Both the position numbers and the translations under genes were made by a program. The notes beneath the pieces were generated by a model. It was given only the letters and a program-made list of their open reading frames with translations, ran no database searches and was not told the origin of the DNA. From Marinifilaceae bacterium (GTDB lineage: Bacteria > Bacteroidota > Bacteroidia > Bacteroidales > Marinifilaceae), in assembly GCA_016936255.1 (NCBI GenBank), contig JAFGYE010000023.1, positions 80,574-144,573 of the forward strand: a DNA stretch of 64,000 bases, given 5' to 3'. Below, piece after piece: positions 8,049 through 17,469 of this stretch (its first letter is position 1; every line of letters starts with the position of its first letter).

Positions 8049-9095
8049 ATGGATATCGCAAAGAGATTTGAGCAAAACCCTTTACTCTCACCAAAAAACA
8101 TCCTGCCAAGTATGGTAGGAATGGAAATTGAATGCTTGTTAAACCCGGGTGTGTTTCGCTGCAACAATAAAACCTGGTTATTGCTTCGGGTTGCAGAACG
8201 ACCTCAGCAGGTAGAGGGTAAAATTAGTTTTCCTGTTTATAATAAAGAGGGAGTCGTCGAAATTTTATGCTTCGACGAAAACGATGCCGATCTGGATTTG
8301 TCCGATCCCAGGATCGTGATTTATAAAGGGGAGTATTACCTAACCACTCTTTCACATCTTCGGTTGGTTTGCAGTGACGACCAGATTAATTTCGCGGAGC
8401 CTGAAGGTTACGCTCCAATTATGGGAGTTGGTTCTCAGGAAACTTTCGGAATAGAAGATTGCAGGGTTGCAACCATGGATGATGGATATCATTTGACTTA
8501 TACAAAGGTTTCTGCCCATGGGGTTGGAGTTGGATATATTCAGACTAAGGATTGGAAACAGTTTGATCGTTGCGGAATGATCTTCCCGCCACACAATAAG
8601 GATTGTGCCATTTTCGAAGAACAGATTAACGGTAAATATTATGCACTTCACCGTCCGAGTAGTCCCGAATTGGGCGGGAATTACATTTGGATTGCTGAAT
8701 CGCCTGATCGTATTCATTGGGGGAATCATCAATTGCTGGCAAAAACACGCGCCGGAAAATGGGACAGTGCCCGGCTCGGAGCAGGAGCATCGCCAATTAG
8801 AACTGAAAAGGGCTGGCTGGAAATATACCACGGAGCAACAAAAGAACACAGGTATTGTTTGGGTGCATTACTATTGGATTTAAATGATCCCTCGATACTA
8901 CTTGCCCGAAGCGAGGAGCCCATTATGGAACCCATTATGGAATATGAGAAAACCGGATTTTTTGGCAATGTGGTTTTTACCAATGGGCATATTGTTAGCG
9001 GCGATACGATTACAATTTATTACGGAGCTTCGGATGAAGTGATTTGTGGGGCCGAATTCTCTATCAGTGAAATTTTACAATCGTTAAACTATTAA
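8049..9095 (+). CDS. Glycoside hydrolase family 130 protein (beta-mannoside phosphorylase-like)
   Basis: The protein has a five-bladed propeller of the GH130 type, 348 aa, with no signal peptide, so it should be cytoplasmic. Most characterised GH130 members phosphorolyse beta-mannosides to mannose 1-phosphate; some are beta-1,2-mannosidases. The catalytic motif is GIEDCRV, with the conserved Asp at residue 137. The usual GxEDPR has Cys in place of Pro here. ALHRPSSP and GAGASPIRTEKGWLEIYHG match the conserved substrate- and phosphate-binding blocks. A 12-bp perfect duplication (8919-8942) encodes PIME twice, in frame. The MFS transporter starts 3 bases after the stop, which points to import of a small mannoside followed by intracellular cleavage. 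The exact linkage is unknown. Confidence 0.85.
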   Translation: MDIAKRFEQNPLLSPKNILPSMVGMEIECLLNPGVFRCNNKTWLLLRVAERPQQVEGKISFPVYNKEGVVEILCFDENDADLDLSDPRIVIYKGEYYLTTLSHLRLVCSDDQINFAEPEGYAPIMGVGSQETFGIEDCRVATMDDGYHLTYTKVSAHGVGVGYIQTKDWKQFDRCGMIFPPHNKDCAIFEEQINGKYYALHRPSSPELGGNYIWIAESPDRIHWGNHQLLAKTRAGKWDSARLGAGASPIRTEKGWLEIYHGATKEHRYCLGALLLDLNDPSILLARSEEPIMEPIMEYEKTGFFGNVVFTNGHIVSGDTITIYYGASDEVICGAEFSISEILQSLNY

Positions 9096-9098
9096 TTT

Positions 9099-10430
9099 AT
9101 GGCTGCTATTACCAAAATATTGAAAAAAGCACTCTCAGAGTATTATTTTTTCCTCAGTAACCCACGAGATATGAGGGTTTTGTTGATTACCAACATGATT
9201 TATGCCTTCGTGCTTCCGGTGGTCGATATTTTTGTAAGCGCCTATATCATGCGTTTCACCAATAACGATTTTACATTGGTAGCCTACTATCAGCTGGCTA
9301 TTTATACCGGAATACCGCTTACCTTTTTTATTAATGGTTTTCTCTTGAAAAAGATCAAAATAGCCAATCTATATAGTTTTGGAATGCTTTTAAGTGGTAT
9401 CTCCATGTTGTTTATGATGACGCTTGATCATCTTAATTTTGCAGGAGTTGTTTTTTCCGGATTAATAATGGGTGCATCTTTTGGGTTTTTCTGGGCCAAC
9501 CGTGATTTTTTGGCTTTGGATACCACAAATGATAAAAACCGGAATTACTATTACGGTTTGGAAACCTTCTTTTTTACAATAACATCAATAATAATTCCTT
9601 TAATTGTTGGATGGTTTATTATATCGTCAAAAACATTGGGTTGGTTTGGTGAACACAGAGCTTATCAGGTTATTACGCTTTGCGTATTCATTCTAACGAT
9701 TATTTCATCCATTGTAATCCACAGGGAAAAATTTAAAAATCCGAAGCAAAAGAAATTTCTGCATTTCCACTTCGACCGATTATGGCACAAAATGTTATTT
9801 TTAGCCGGACTAAAAGGACTTGCACAAGGATATTTGGTGACAGCACCGGCTATTCTGATCATGTATTTAATAGGTGATGAAGGATCTTTGGGAACCATTC
9901 AGGCTATAAGCGGAATTGTTACGGCAATAGTATTGTATCTGCTGGGACGATTTTCCAAACCGGAACACCGCATTTACATATTTGCAGTGGGTTTGCTCAT
10001 TTTTGTTGCAGGCACAATGGCCAATGCAATTATGTTTTCGGCAACAGGTGCAATGGTGTTTATGCTGGCGATGGTATTATTCAGACCCCTGCACGATATT
10101 GCCTATTTTCCGATTCAGATGAGAGTGATTGATGTGCTTTCCCGAAAGGAGAAACGAAACGAATTTGCTTACATTTTTAATCATGAATTTGGACTTTTTG
10201 TTGGACGGGTTTTCGGATTAGTAATGTTTTTGTTGCTTACACACTACGTTTCGGAGGTGTTCGCTCTTAAGTATTCTTTACTGATCATTGCACTGCTGCA
10301 ATTAATCTCTATTCCTGTTGCCAAAATGGTGATTAAACATACCAGTAAAGAGGAATTCAAATCAAATGGCCAAGACGTAAGATTAAGAGATGTAGATGAT
10401 AAATTAGTAGTAGAACCTTTGGTCCAATAA
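9099..10430 (+). CDS. MFS transporter, probable mannoside importer
   Basis: This 443-aa major facilitator has about 12 membrane helices and no signal peptide. It begins 3 bases after the GH130 gene, so the two are coupled. Helix 4-5 carries ASFGFFWANRDFLALDTTN, and the second half has a typical basic loop between helices 6 and 7 (HREKFKNPKQKKF). In Bacteroidota glycan loci such carriers move mono- or disaccharides from periplasm to cytoplasm. The GH130 partner suggests a mannosyl disaccharide or short oligomannoside. It is different in type from the efflux MFS at 2835 and should not be read as drug export. Confidence 0.82.
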   Translation: MAAITKILKKALSEYYFFLSNPRDMRVLLITNMIYAFVLPVVDIFVSAYIMRFTNNDFTLVAYYQLAIYTGIPLTFFINGFLLKKIKIANLYSFGMLLSGISMLFMMTLDHLNFAGVVFSGLIMGASFGFFWANRDFLALDTTNDKNRNYYYGLETFFFTITSIIIPLIVGWFIISSKTLGWFGEHRAYQVITLCVFILTIISSIVIHREKFKNPKQKKFLHFHFDRLWHKMLFLAGLKGLAQGYLVTAPAILIMYLIGDEGSLGTIQAISGIVTAIVLYLLGRFSKPEHRIYIFAVGLLIFVAGTMANAIMFSATGAMVFMLAMVLFRPLHDIAYFPIQMRVIDVLSRKEKRNEFAYIFNHEFGLFVGRVFGLVMFLLLTHYVSEVFALKYSLLIIALLQLISIPVAKMVIKHTSKEEFKSNGQDVRLRDVDDKLVVEPLVQ

Positions 10431-10591
10431 CTTTGAAAGCTTTGAGAAAAAAATAATTTAAGGTCAATTCTGAAAATATAAAAGATACAAATCCATTAAC
10501 AGATGAAACGACTATGTAACACTATTACAAACAGGTGGATGAGTGTAATTTGGGAGTTCCATATGACAACTAAAAAAATAAATTATAACAC

Positions 10592-12307
10592 ATGAATCGT
10601 AACTATTTATTTTGGATACTATGTTGTTTCGTTTTTGCTTCGTGCACGACACAACCGCAAACAGCTGTAAAAGAGCTGCAGATTAGTCGTGTAGAAAGTA
10701 TGCCTAATCAGCCGCAACCATATAAGATGCTTGACTGGCATGAAAAGGCAGTGAATTTCGACGAAGCAATATTCGATTTTGATGCCACAGGCGAATTCCG
10801 GCCTTTTATTTGGTTGGATAGTGCAAAGAGAAATCTTCCACAGACAACATTTGGTTTGTACACTGTTATAGGTGATGTGAGACAAGGACCAAATAAAAAT
10901 AAGGGTGAATTTCACGAAGCAATCAATTCTTTGGGCGCTTTGATGAGTGCTGGATTAGTGGGAATTGACAAGCGGGATCAGAAGGGATACAACTTTGTGA
11001 AAATGGTTCAGAACTATTTCAACACCGATAATGGTTGGAATATCATGATGAACAATACTTGTCCGGAAGTTGCACTTTTAGGTGGAGGATATGGCCGCGA
11101 CTGGTGGTACGATGTTTTTCCAAATGTGCTGTATTATGCCGTTTCGGAATTACAGCCTAATGTAGAAGGTGCAGATGCGATTCAGAAAACTATTGCCGAG
11201 CAGTTCTTTAAGGCCGATTCTACCTTGAATGGAAATTACGATTATTCCTATTTCGACTATGCTGAGATGAAAGGGAAACGAAATCAGATTCCTTACCAGC
11301 AGGATGCAGCAGCAGGACATGCTTATGTGCTTTACTCGGCTTATCAAAAATTTGGAGATCCCCGTTATCTGGAAGGTGCAAAATCAGCAATTGAGGCTTT
11401 GTTGAGCCAAAAAGAAAGTCGGTTTTACGAAGTACTGATGCCTTTTGGAGCTTATGTGGCAGCCCGCTTAAATGCGGAACAGGGAACCAATTACGATGTT
11501 TCAAAAATACTTGATTGGACTTTCGACGGATGTACTGCGGAAAAGGGCCGCACCGGCTGGGGAATTATTGCAGATCGCTGGGGAGATTATGATGTTTCGG
11601 GCATACAGGGAAGCCTGACTCAGGATGGTGGCTACGGTTTTTTAATGAACACCTTCGACATGGCCTGGCCACTGGTACCAATGGTTCGATACGATCAAGA
11701 ATATGCCCGGTCCATTGGGAAATGGATGTTGAATGCAGCAAATTCCTCTCGTTTGTTCTATCCTTACGAAATTCCGGACAGAAATCAGTATTTGCCTGAA
11801 AATAAAAGCATAACCCGTAATGTAATCGCCTACGAGGGATTAAAGAAGGTTGATGCTTATAACACCGAGGAGTTTAAAGGAGTTTCGCCGGTAGCACTGG
11901 GCGATGGACCAAATTGGGTGGTTAGTCAGCCAAAACTATCCATGTTTAGTATTTACGGATCGGCACATGCCGGAATCTTTGGTTCTATCATCAGGAAAAC
12001 AAATGTGGAGAAGATTCTGCAATTGGATTGTCTTGCGACAGATTTCTATAAAAATGAATCCTATCCTACTTATTTATATTTCAATCCTTACGATGAGGTA
12101 AAGAAAATCGACTATTCTTCAGAACAAGGAGTTGATCTGTATGATATTGTTTCGGGGAAGCTTGTTGCTGAAAAGATTTTTGGCAAAGGAAGCTTTTCAA
12201 TTGAAGGAAATAAAGCGATGGTAGTGGTTGAAATTCCTGCGGGATCAAAAATAGAACGATCAAAAGAGAAAGTGACGGCAAATGGAATTGTTATCTCTTT
12301 TTATTAA
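10592..12307 (+). CDS. Secreted lipoprotein, candidate alpha/alpha-barrel glycosidase of unrecognised family
   Basis: A 571-aa lipoprotein: the signal ends in FASC, with the acyl Cys at about residue 18. The middle (about 90-400) is rich in aromatic residues and helical repeats (GGGYGRDWWYDVFPNVLYYAV, then YQQDAAAGHAYVLYSAYQKFG), with acidic pairs such as WGDYDVSGIQG. This pattern resembles six-hairpin (alpha/alpha) glycosidases and lyases. The last 100 residues look like a beta-sandwich. I cannot place it in a named family. Lying between the GH130/MFS pair and SusC/SusD, it is likely the surface or periplasmic enzyme that trims the imported glycan. It starts 161 bases after the MFS gene and may share its transcript. 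Confidence 0.7.
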   Translation: MNRNYLFWILCCFVFASCTTQPQTAVKELQISRVESMPNQPQPYKMLDWHEKAVNFDEAIFDFDATGEFRPFIWLDSAKRNLPQTTFGLYTVIGDVRQGPNKNKGEFHEAINSLGALMSAGLVGIDKRDQKGYNFVKMVQNYFNTDNGWNIMMNNTCPEVALLGGGYGRDWWYDVFPNVLYYAVSELQPNVEGADAIQKTIAEQFFKADSTLNGNYDYSYFDYAEMKGKRNQIPYQQDAAAGHAYVLYSAYQKFGDPRYLEGAKSAIEALLSQKESRFYEVLMPFGAYVAARLNAEQGTNYDVSKILDWTFDGCTAEKGRTGWGIIADRWGDYDVSGIQGSLTQDGGYGFLMNTFDMAWPLVPMVRYDQEYARSIGKWMLNAANSSRLFYPYEIPDRNQYLPENKSITRNVIAYEGLKKVDAYNTEEFKGVSPVALGDGPNWVVSQPKLSMFSIYGSAHAGIFGSIIRKTNVEKILQLDCLATDFYKNESYPTYLYFNPYDEVKKIDYSSEQGVDLYDIVSGKLVAEKIFGKGSFSIEGNKAMVVVEIPAGSKIERSKEKVTANGIVISFY

Positions 12308-12555
12308 GGAACTACTATTTTTTGAAATGGGCGGTTCTATTGGTAAAATGACAACATAAATATCTGGTTGAATTGGATCATTTAAACGATTCAATTCAAC
12401 TGGAAATAATAAGATCTCAAGTGCTTTAGATATAGTATCATTTAATTAGACGATTACGGAAACGATAGCAATTTCTTCAAATAGGATCCTTGATGAATTG
12501 TTATTTATAGAAAAATTACGCTTTTAATTCACTGTTGTTAATTAAAATAAAATCT

Positions 12556-15500
12556 ATGAAAACTATGTTTTTAAATTTAAAAAGAGGAATACTGGGCTTT
12601 GTATTTATCTTTTTGACAAGTGCTGTCTTTGGGCAGGTTCTTGTATCAGGAAAAGTTACCGACGTAAGTGGAGAATCATTACCAGGTGTTAGTGTTTTTG
12701 TAAAAGGCACAAGTGTTGGTTCCATTACAGATATTGATGGAGATTACAGTTTAGAAGTGCCTGAAAATGCACAAATCCTGGTTTTCTCTTTCATTGGAAT
12801 GAAAAATCAGGAAGTTGAATTCACTGGGCAAACCAGTATTAATGTTATTTTGCAAGAAGATGTAACTGGTTTAGATGAGGTTGTTATTGTTGGTTATACA
12901 GCAAGAAAAAAATCTACATTAACAGGAGCCGTATCGGTTGTTAATCTTTCAGATATGGAGAAAACACGAGTACCAAATGTTTCTCAGGCCTTGCAAGGTC
13001 AAATTGCAGGGGTATTGGTAACATCAAGTACAGGTGCGCCGGGAGATCCTATTCAGATACGTATACGTGGAGAAGGAACTATTGGAGATAACAATCCGTT
13101 GTATGTAGTAGATGGAATTCCTTCACGCGATATCACCTTTTTAAATCAGGCCGATGTTAAAACTATGACTGTTTTAAAAGATGCCGCTGCAGCAGCAATT
13201 TACGGTTCCAGAGCTTCCGGTGGTGTGGTATTAATTACCACTAAAAGCGGATCGATAGGGGAAACAAGTTTCGATGTAAACTATTACACAGGAATTCATA
13301 AGGTTGCCAACCTTCCTAATATGCTGAATGCTGAGCAGTACATGAATACCCTGGAGAAAGCTTGGGACAATTCAGACAGAACAGGAGCAAATCCTTATAC
13401 AGCTGATAAAGGCAGATCTGATTTTGCTGACACAGACTGGCTTGATGAGTTGTTTGAACAAGGGAAGTCACAAAATTTGCAGGTGACAGCTGGTGGAGGA
13501 ACTGAAAAAATGCAATATTTAATGTCTTTGGGTTATTATGGACAGGATGGAATTGTTGTATTTGATAATGATAAATACCAAAGATTAAATTACAGAACCA
13601 ATCTCAATATCGATGTAACGGATCGAATTAAAATTGGGACAAATCTGCAATTGTCTTATTCAACACAAGATAAAACAGCATCAAAAGGTGAAAGTCTAAT
13701 TCGATATGCTTTATTAAGAGCTCCCGTATTAGCAGTTCGTAAAGATGTGAATGATCCTACTTACTCTGAAAGAGATCCTTTTACGGATATGCCGTTTTTC
13801 ACGCCAACGGGCTATGATCAGGGATTACAAAGATCGATGTATGAAATGGTAGGTAACCCTGTTGCCAAAGCCTATTTTACAGATGATCAGCGAAAGATTT
13901 ATAAAACATTTGGAAATGTTTATGGTGAATTTGCTTTTTTGGGTAATAAAGAACTAAAATTCAGAACAAATATCGGGGTTGATTTATCAATGTTTCACAA
14001 CAAAGCTTTTAATGAGAATTATGGTGATGATGATGGTGGTGGATCTGCAGTTGATCAAGGATTGGGCAGACAGAACAGACCTAATAGCTTGAGTGAAGAA
14101 AGAGGAGAAGCACGTACAATTACCTTTAATAATACATTAAATTACGCGAAAACCTTCCACGAAAAGCATGATTTTAGTGCAATGGTAGGTACCGAATATA
14201 TTGACAATTATGAATCATCAATAGGAGCCAGCAGAGCTCGTTTCCCTTTTACAACTGATGAATATCGATATTTGGATTATGGTGGATCGGATCTTGATCT
14301 TTGGAATAGCGGATCTGCTTCAGAGTGGGCATTATTCTCTTTGTTTGGATCAACATCTTATGCGTATGATGACAAATATATGGTAACTGCTAATTTGAGA
14401 GCTGATGCTTCATCAAGGTTTTCTGAAAGCAATCGTTGGGGCTATTTTCCTTCTGTTTCTGCCGGATGGACAATTTCCAAGGAAGATTTTATGAAGGATG
14501 TTGATTGGTTGTCTAACTTAAAATTAAGGGCAAGTTGGGGTAAATTAGGAAATCAGGAGATTGACAATTATGCGTATTTAACTTTGGTTAGTCAGGTAGA
14601 TGGTATTGTTAAGACTAACCGCTTTGGAAATTCTGATTTGAAATGGGAGAGTTCTACTCAATCAAATATTGGTGTTGATGTTGGTTTGCTTACTAATAAA
14701 CTGGTACTAACGGGAGAATATTTTGAAAAGAATACGACAGATATTTTATTGCCGATTGGATTACCATCTGTTGTTGGTGATGTATCTCCTACAATTGTCA
14801 ATGCAGGTGAGGTGAGTAATAAAGGATTCGAATTCTCTATAGATTACCGCAATTCAGGAAAAGAATTCAAATACAATGTAAACGCGAACATTGCGACATT
14901 AACTAATAAGGTTGAAAAGCTGCATCCAAACGTTCCCAATATCGTTACCGATGTAACAAAAACTGAAGTTGGATATGCATTAAATTCCTACTATGGGTAC
15001 AAAATGGTTGGAATTTATCAAAATCAAGCGGAAATAGACAGTCATCTGTTTACTGAAGGAAATGCAAAACCAGGAGACATCAAATTTAAGGATGTAAACG
15101 GTGACGGGAAAATTAGTGCAGATTATGACAGAGAATTTATTGGAAGTCCTATTCCCGAATTCACTTATGGTTTTTCATTCTCATCTACCTATAAAGGATT
15201 TGATTTTTCAATGCTTTTTCAGGGAGTAGCGGGTGTTGACAGATACAACCAAGGGAAACAGATTGTAGACTATGATACACGTCCGTTTAATTATACCACA
15301 GCGATATTAGGTGCATGGGATGGGGAAGGCAGCAGCAATAGCATACCAAGAGTTGCTTTTGAAGACAATGGAAGCAGTAAGGTGTCAAGCATTTTCGTTG
15401 AAGACGCTTCCTATTTCCGACTAAAGAATATTGAAATTGGATACACTGTAAATGCAATAAAAGGAATTGATAATATACGGTTTTATGTATCCGGGCAAAA

Positions 15501-15615
15501 TTTATTTACAATAACTGACTATACCGGTTTAGATCCGGAATCTACCGATCTAATGGATTTAGGAACTTATCCTCAATCAAAATCAGTTTTGTTTGGCGTA
15601 AATGTGAAGTTTTAA
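12556..15615 (+). CDS. SusC/RagA-family TonB-dependent outer membrane transporter
   Basis: A 1019-aa TonB-linked glycan importer. The start is set at ATG 12556, which leads straight into a signal peptide (MKTMFLNLKRGILGFVFIF, cleavage after VFG). The order is a carboxypeptidase-regulatory-like domain (about 25-105, GKVTDVSGESLPGVSVFVKG), a TonB-box-like stretch (LDEVVIVGY), a plug (about 120-230, ending GSRASGGVVLITTK) and a 22-strand barrel to a C-terminal aromatic-type end (GVNVKF). SusD follows 18 bases later. A 248-base leader precedes it without a clear TAnnTTTG box. The substrate is inferred to be a mannoside from the flanking GH130 genes, not from this protein. Confidence 0.95.
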   Translation: MKTMFLNLKRGILGFVFIFLTSAVFGQVLVSGKVTDVSGESLPGVSVFVKGTSVGSITDIDGDYSLEVPENAQILVFSFIGMKNQEVEFTGQTSINVILQEDVTGLDEVVIVGYTARKKSTLTGAVSVVNLSDMEKTRVPNVSQALQGQIAGVLVTSSTGAPGDPIQIRIRGEGTIGDNNPLYVVDGIPSRDITFLNQADVKTMTVLKDAAAAAIYGSRASGGVVLITTKSGSIGETSFDVNYYTGIHKVANLPNMLNAEQYMNTLEKAWDNSDRTGANPYTADKGRSDFADTDWLDELFEQGKSQNLQVTAGGGTEKMQYLMSLGYYGQDGIVVFDNDKYQRLNYRTNLNIDVTDRIKIGTNLQLSYSTQDKTASKGESLIRYALLRAPVLAVRKDVNDPTYSERDPFTDMPFFTPTGYDQGLQRSMYEMVGNPVAKAYFTDDQRKIYKTFGNVYGEFAFLGNKELKFRTNIGVDLSMFHNKAFNENYGDDDGGGSAVDQGLGRQNRPNSLSEERGEARTITFNNTLNYAKTFHEKHDFSAMVGTEYIDNYESSIGASRARFPFTTDEYRYLDYGGSDLDLWNSGSASEWALFSLFGSTSYAYDDKYMVTANLRADASSRFSESNRWGYFPSVSAGWTISKEDFMKDVDWLSNLKLRASWGKLGNQEIDNYAYLTLVSQVDGIVKTNRFGNSDLKWESSTQSNIGVDVGLLTNKLVLTGEYFEKNTTDILLPIGLPSVVGDVSPTIVNAGEVSNKGFEFSIDYRNSGKEFKYNVNANIATLTNKVEKLHPNVPNIVTDVTKTEVGYALNSYYGYKMVGIYQNQAEIDSHLFTEGNAKPGDIKFKDVNGDGKISADYDREFIGSPIPEFTYGFSFSSTYKGFDFSMLFQGVAGVDRYNQGKQIVDYDTRPFNYTTAILGAWDGEGSSNSIPRVAFEDNGSSKVSSIFVEDASYFRLKNIEIGYTVNAIKGIDNIRFYVSGQNLFTITDYTGLDPESTDLMDLGTYPQSKSVLFGVNVKF

Positions 15616-15633
15616 TAGTAAAAAGTATAAATT

Positions 15634-17106
15634 ATGAAATACATATATAGTATAATCATTATTTTCTTCTTTGCAGGTCTTACGAGTTGTACAGATGAAT
15701 TAAGCAATGACCCAATTGGCCTTTTAACCAAAGATCAGGTCGATTCAGATCCTACAATTACTACAATTGAGTCTTCGGTAAGCTCATCATACTTACCTCT
15801 TTCAAATACCTTGAATGGGATTATATCTGATTGGAGATGGGATTTAGGAACAGTATTTAGAAATGATATTGTTTTGCAGGATATTGCAGCCAATGATATG
15901 AATAAGAAATGGAATCCAGATGGTGACCAAGCTTGGATGGATGAACTGGCAAGTTTTACTTTCACACCCGAAAATCAAGCGTTTAATGGAATCTGGGTGT
16001 ACGATTATGAAGGTATTAGTAGAGTTAACATAGCCATTAACTTTTTAACTGATATTGAGATAGTTCAGAAAACAGGAATTGATAATGCCCGTAAGAAACA
16101 ATTATTAGCAGAAGCTTATTTTTTAAGAGCTTTCTACTATTTCGATTTGGTAAATAATTTTGGCGATGTGCCATTGGTACTTAAGTCTCCGGATTCATTC
16201 GAGGAAGCCTTTGCTGTTTCAGTCAGAGCATCTGCAGATGAAGTCAGAACACAGATAAATTCAGATTTAACAGCAGCGAAAGCGATCGCTCCTGATGTCA
16301 AATATCCTGATGTTGCTGAACCATGGAGAGCTTCAAAAGGAGCTATTATTGCATTGCAGGCTAAAGTAGCTTTGTACAGCAACGATTGGAGCGCAGTACT
16401 TAGCTTAATTACAGAACTGGACGCGCTTGGTTTTTACAGTTTGAATGGAAATTATTTTGATAGTTTTGATGCAAGTAAGGAATTTGCAGAAGATGAAGTG
16501 ATTTTTGCGTACGATCATCGTTCAGGCGAAACTCCTAATAATACGAATGGACTTGGCGATGTAATTGGGTGGGGATTCTTTGCTCCGACAGATGATTTTA
16601 TCAATGCTTTTGAAGCCAATGATCCCAGATTGTTATATACCATTGATGTTCCCAACAAGCGTGCATCAAAAATAGTGGGATCAACAACTGATCTAATTGA
16701 TTATGGTAATAAAGTATACATACGCTATGCTGATGTATTACTTTGGAAAGCAGAAGCTTTGAATGAAACTGGAGATTACCCAGGTGCAGTTGCCATAATT
16801 AACCAGATAAGAACCAGAGCCAGAACCAGTCCAACAGCTGATGGCTCGGTAGTACCTGCAGGAACGCTTGCAAACAGAGGTAGTTCAACAAATCCGGCAG
16901 AAATAAAAGCTTGGTTAATGTCTGAAAGAAGAGTTGAGTTAGGTTTTGAATCACAAAGATTTAATGATTTGAAAAGATGGGGGACAGCCAAAGCGGTATT
17001 AACAGCACTTGGAAGAAATTACCAGGATCACAATGCTCTTTATCCAATTCCTCAAAAAGATATTGATAAGTCTGGTGGATCAATTACACAAAACGCGGGG
17101 TATTAG
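15634..17106 (+). CDS. SusD/RagB-family surface glycan-binding lipoprotein
   Basis: A 490-aa outer-membrane lipoprotein that forms the lid of the SusC pore. The signal peptide ends at GLTSC, and an acidic SNDP stretch follows, in keeping with surface export. The N-terminal SusD-like TPR region is seen as ARKKQLLAEAYFLRAFYYFDLV (about 150-170), a family hallmark. The C-terminal RagB part includes MSERRVELGFESQRFNDLKRWG (about 430-450), with the canonical RxxELxxEGxRxxDLxRWG form. Sugar-binding aromatics cannot be assigned. It is followed by a strong terminator, which closes the susCD operon. Confidence 0.95.
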   Translation: MKYIYSIIIIFFFAGLTSCTDELSNDPIGLLTKDQVDSDPTITTIESSVSSSYLPLSNTLNGIISDWRWDLGTVFRNDIVLQDIAANDMNKKWNPDGDQAWMDELASFTFTPENQAFNGIWVYDYEGISRVNIAINFLTDIEIVQKTGIDNARKKQLLAEAYFLRAFYYFDLVNNFGDVPLVLKSPDSFEEAFAVSVRASADEVRTQINSDLTAAKAIAPDVKYPDVAEPWRASKGAIIALQAKVALYSNDWSAVLSLITELDALGFYSLNGNYFDSFDASKEFAEDEVIFAYDHRSGETPNNTNGLGDVIGWGFFAPTDDFINAFEANDPRLLYTIDVPNKRASKIVGSTTDLIDYGNKVYIRYADVLLWKAEALNETGDYPGAVAIINQIRTRARTSPTADGSVVPAGTLANRGSSTNPAEIKAWLMSERRVELGFESQRFNDLKRWGTAKAVLTALGRNYQDHNALYPIPQKDIDKSGGSITQNAGY

Positions 17107-17128
17107 CATATATATAATTTTAATAAAA

Positions 17129-17167
17129 TGTCCTCAATATCGAATATGATATTGAGGACATTTTTTT
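17129..17167 (+). terminator. Strong intrinsic terminator after susD
   Basis: A 13-bp perfect stem (17129-17141 with 17148-17160), a 6-base loop and seven T residues. It ends the susCD transcript. The rest of the gap to 17470 (about 300 bases) shows no gene. Confidence 0.92.
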
Positions 17168-17469
17168 GCACTAATTTTAGTATTACCCGGGGTTCTATTA
17201 ATAACTCTTTATTACAAGTGATATTTCTAATTCTTGTTTGGTGTTTCAACTGAAAAGATCATTTGTAATCAGTTAATAGTTATTAGGAAACAACTATTAG
17301 TTGCTAATGTGATTGAATATTCTAGGAATAGTTTTTCTCTAACTTAGAGAAATGATCTAAAATGCCAGGCTAAGACTTACGTCTCATCAAATTCTGCGCA
17401 TAAAGTTCAGATTATCAAAATAGTTCCACTATTTTGCAGGCGGTTTAATTGGGCGTTATCACACTTTTA

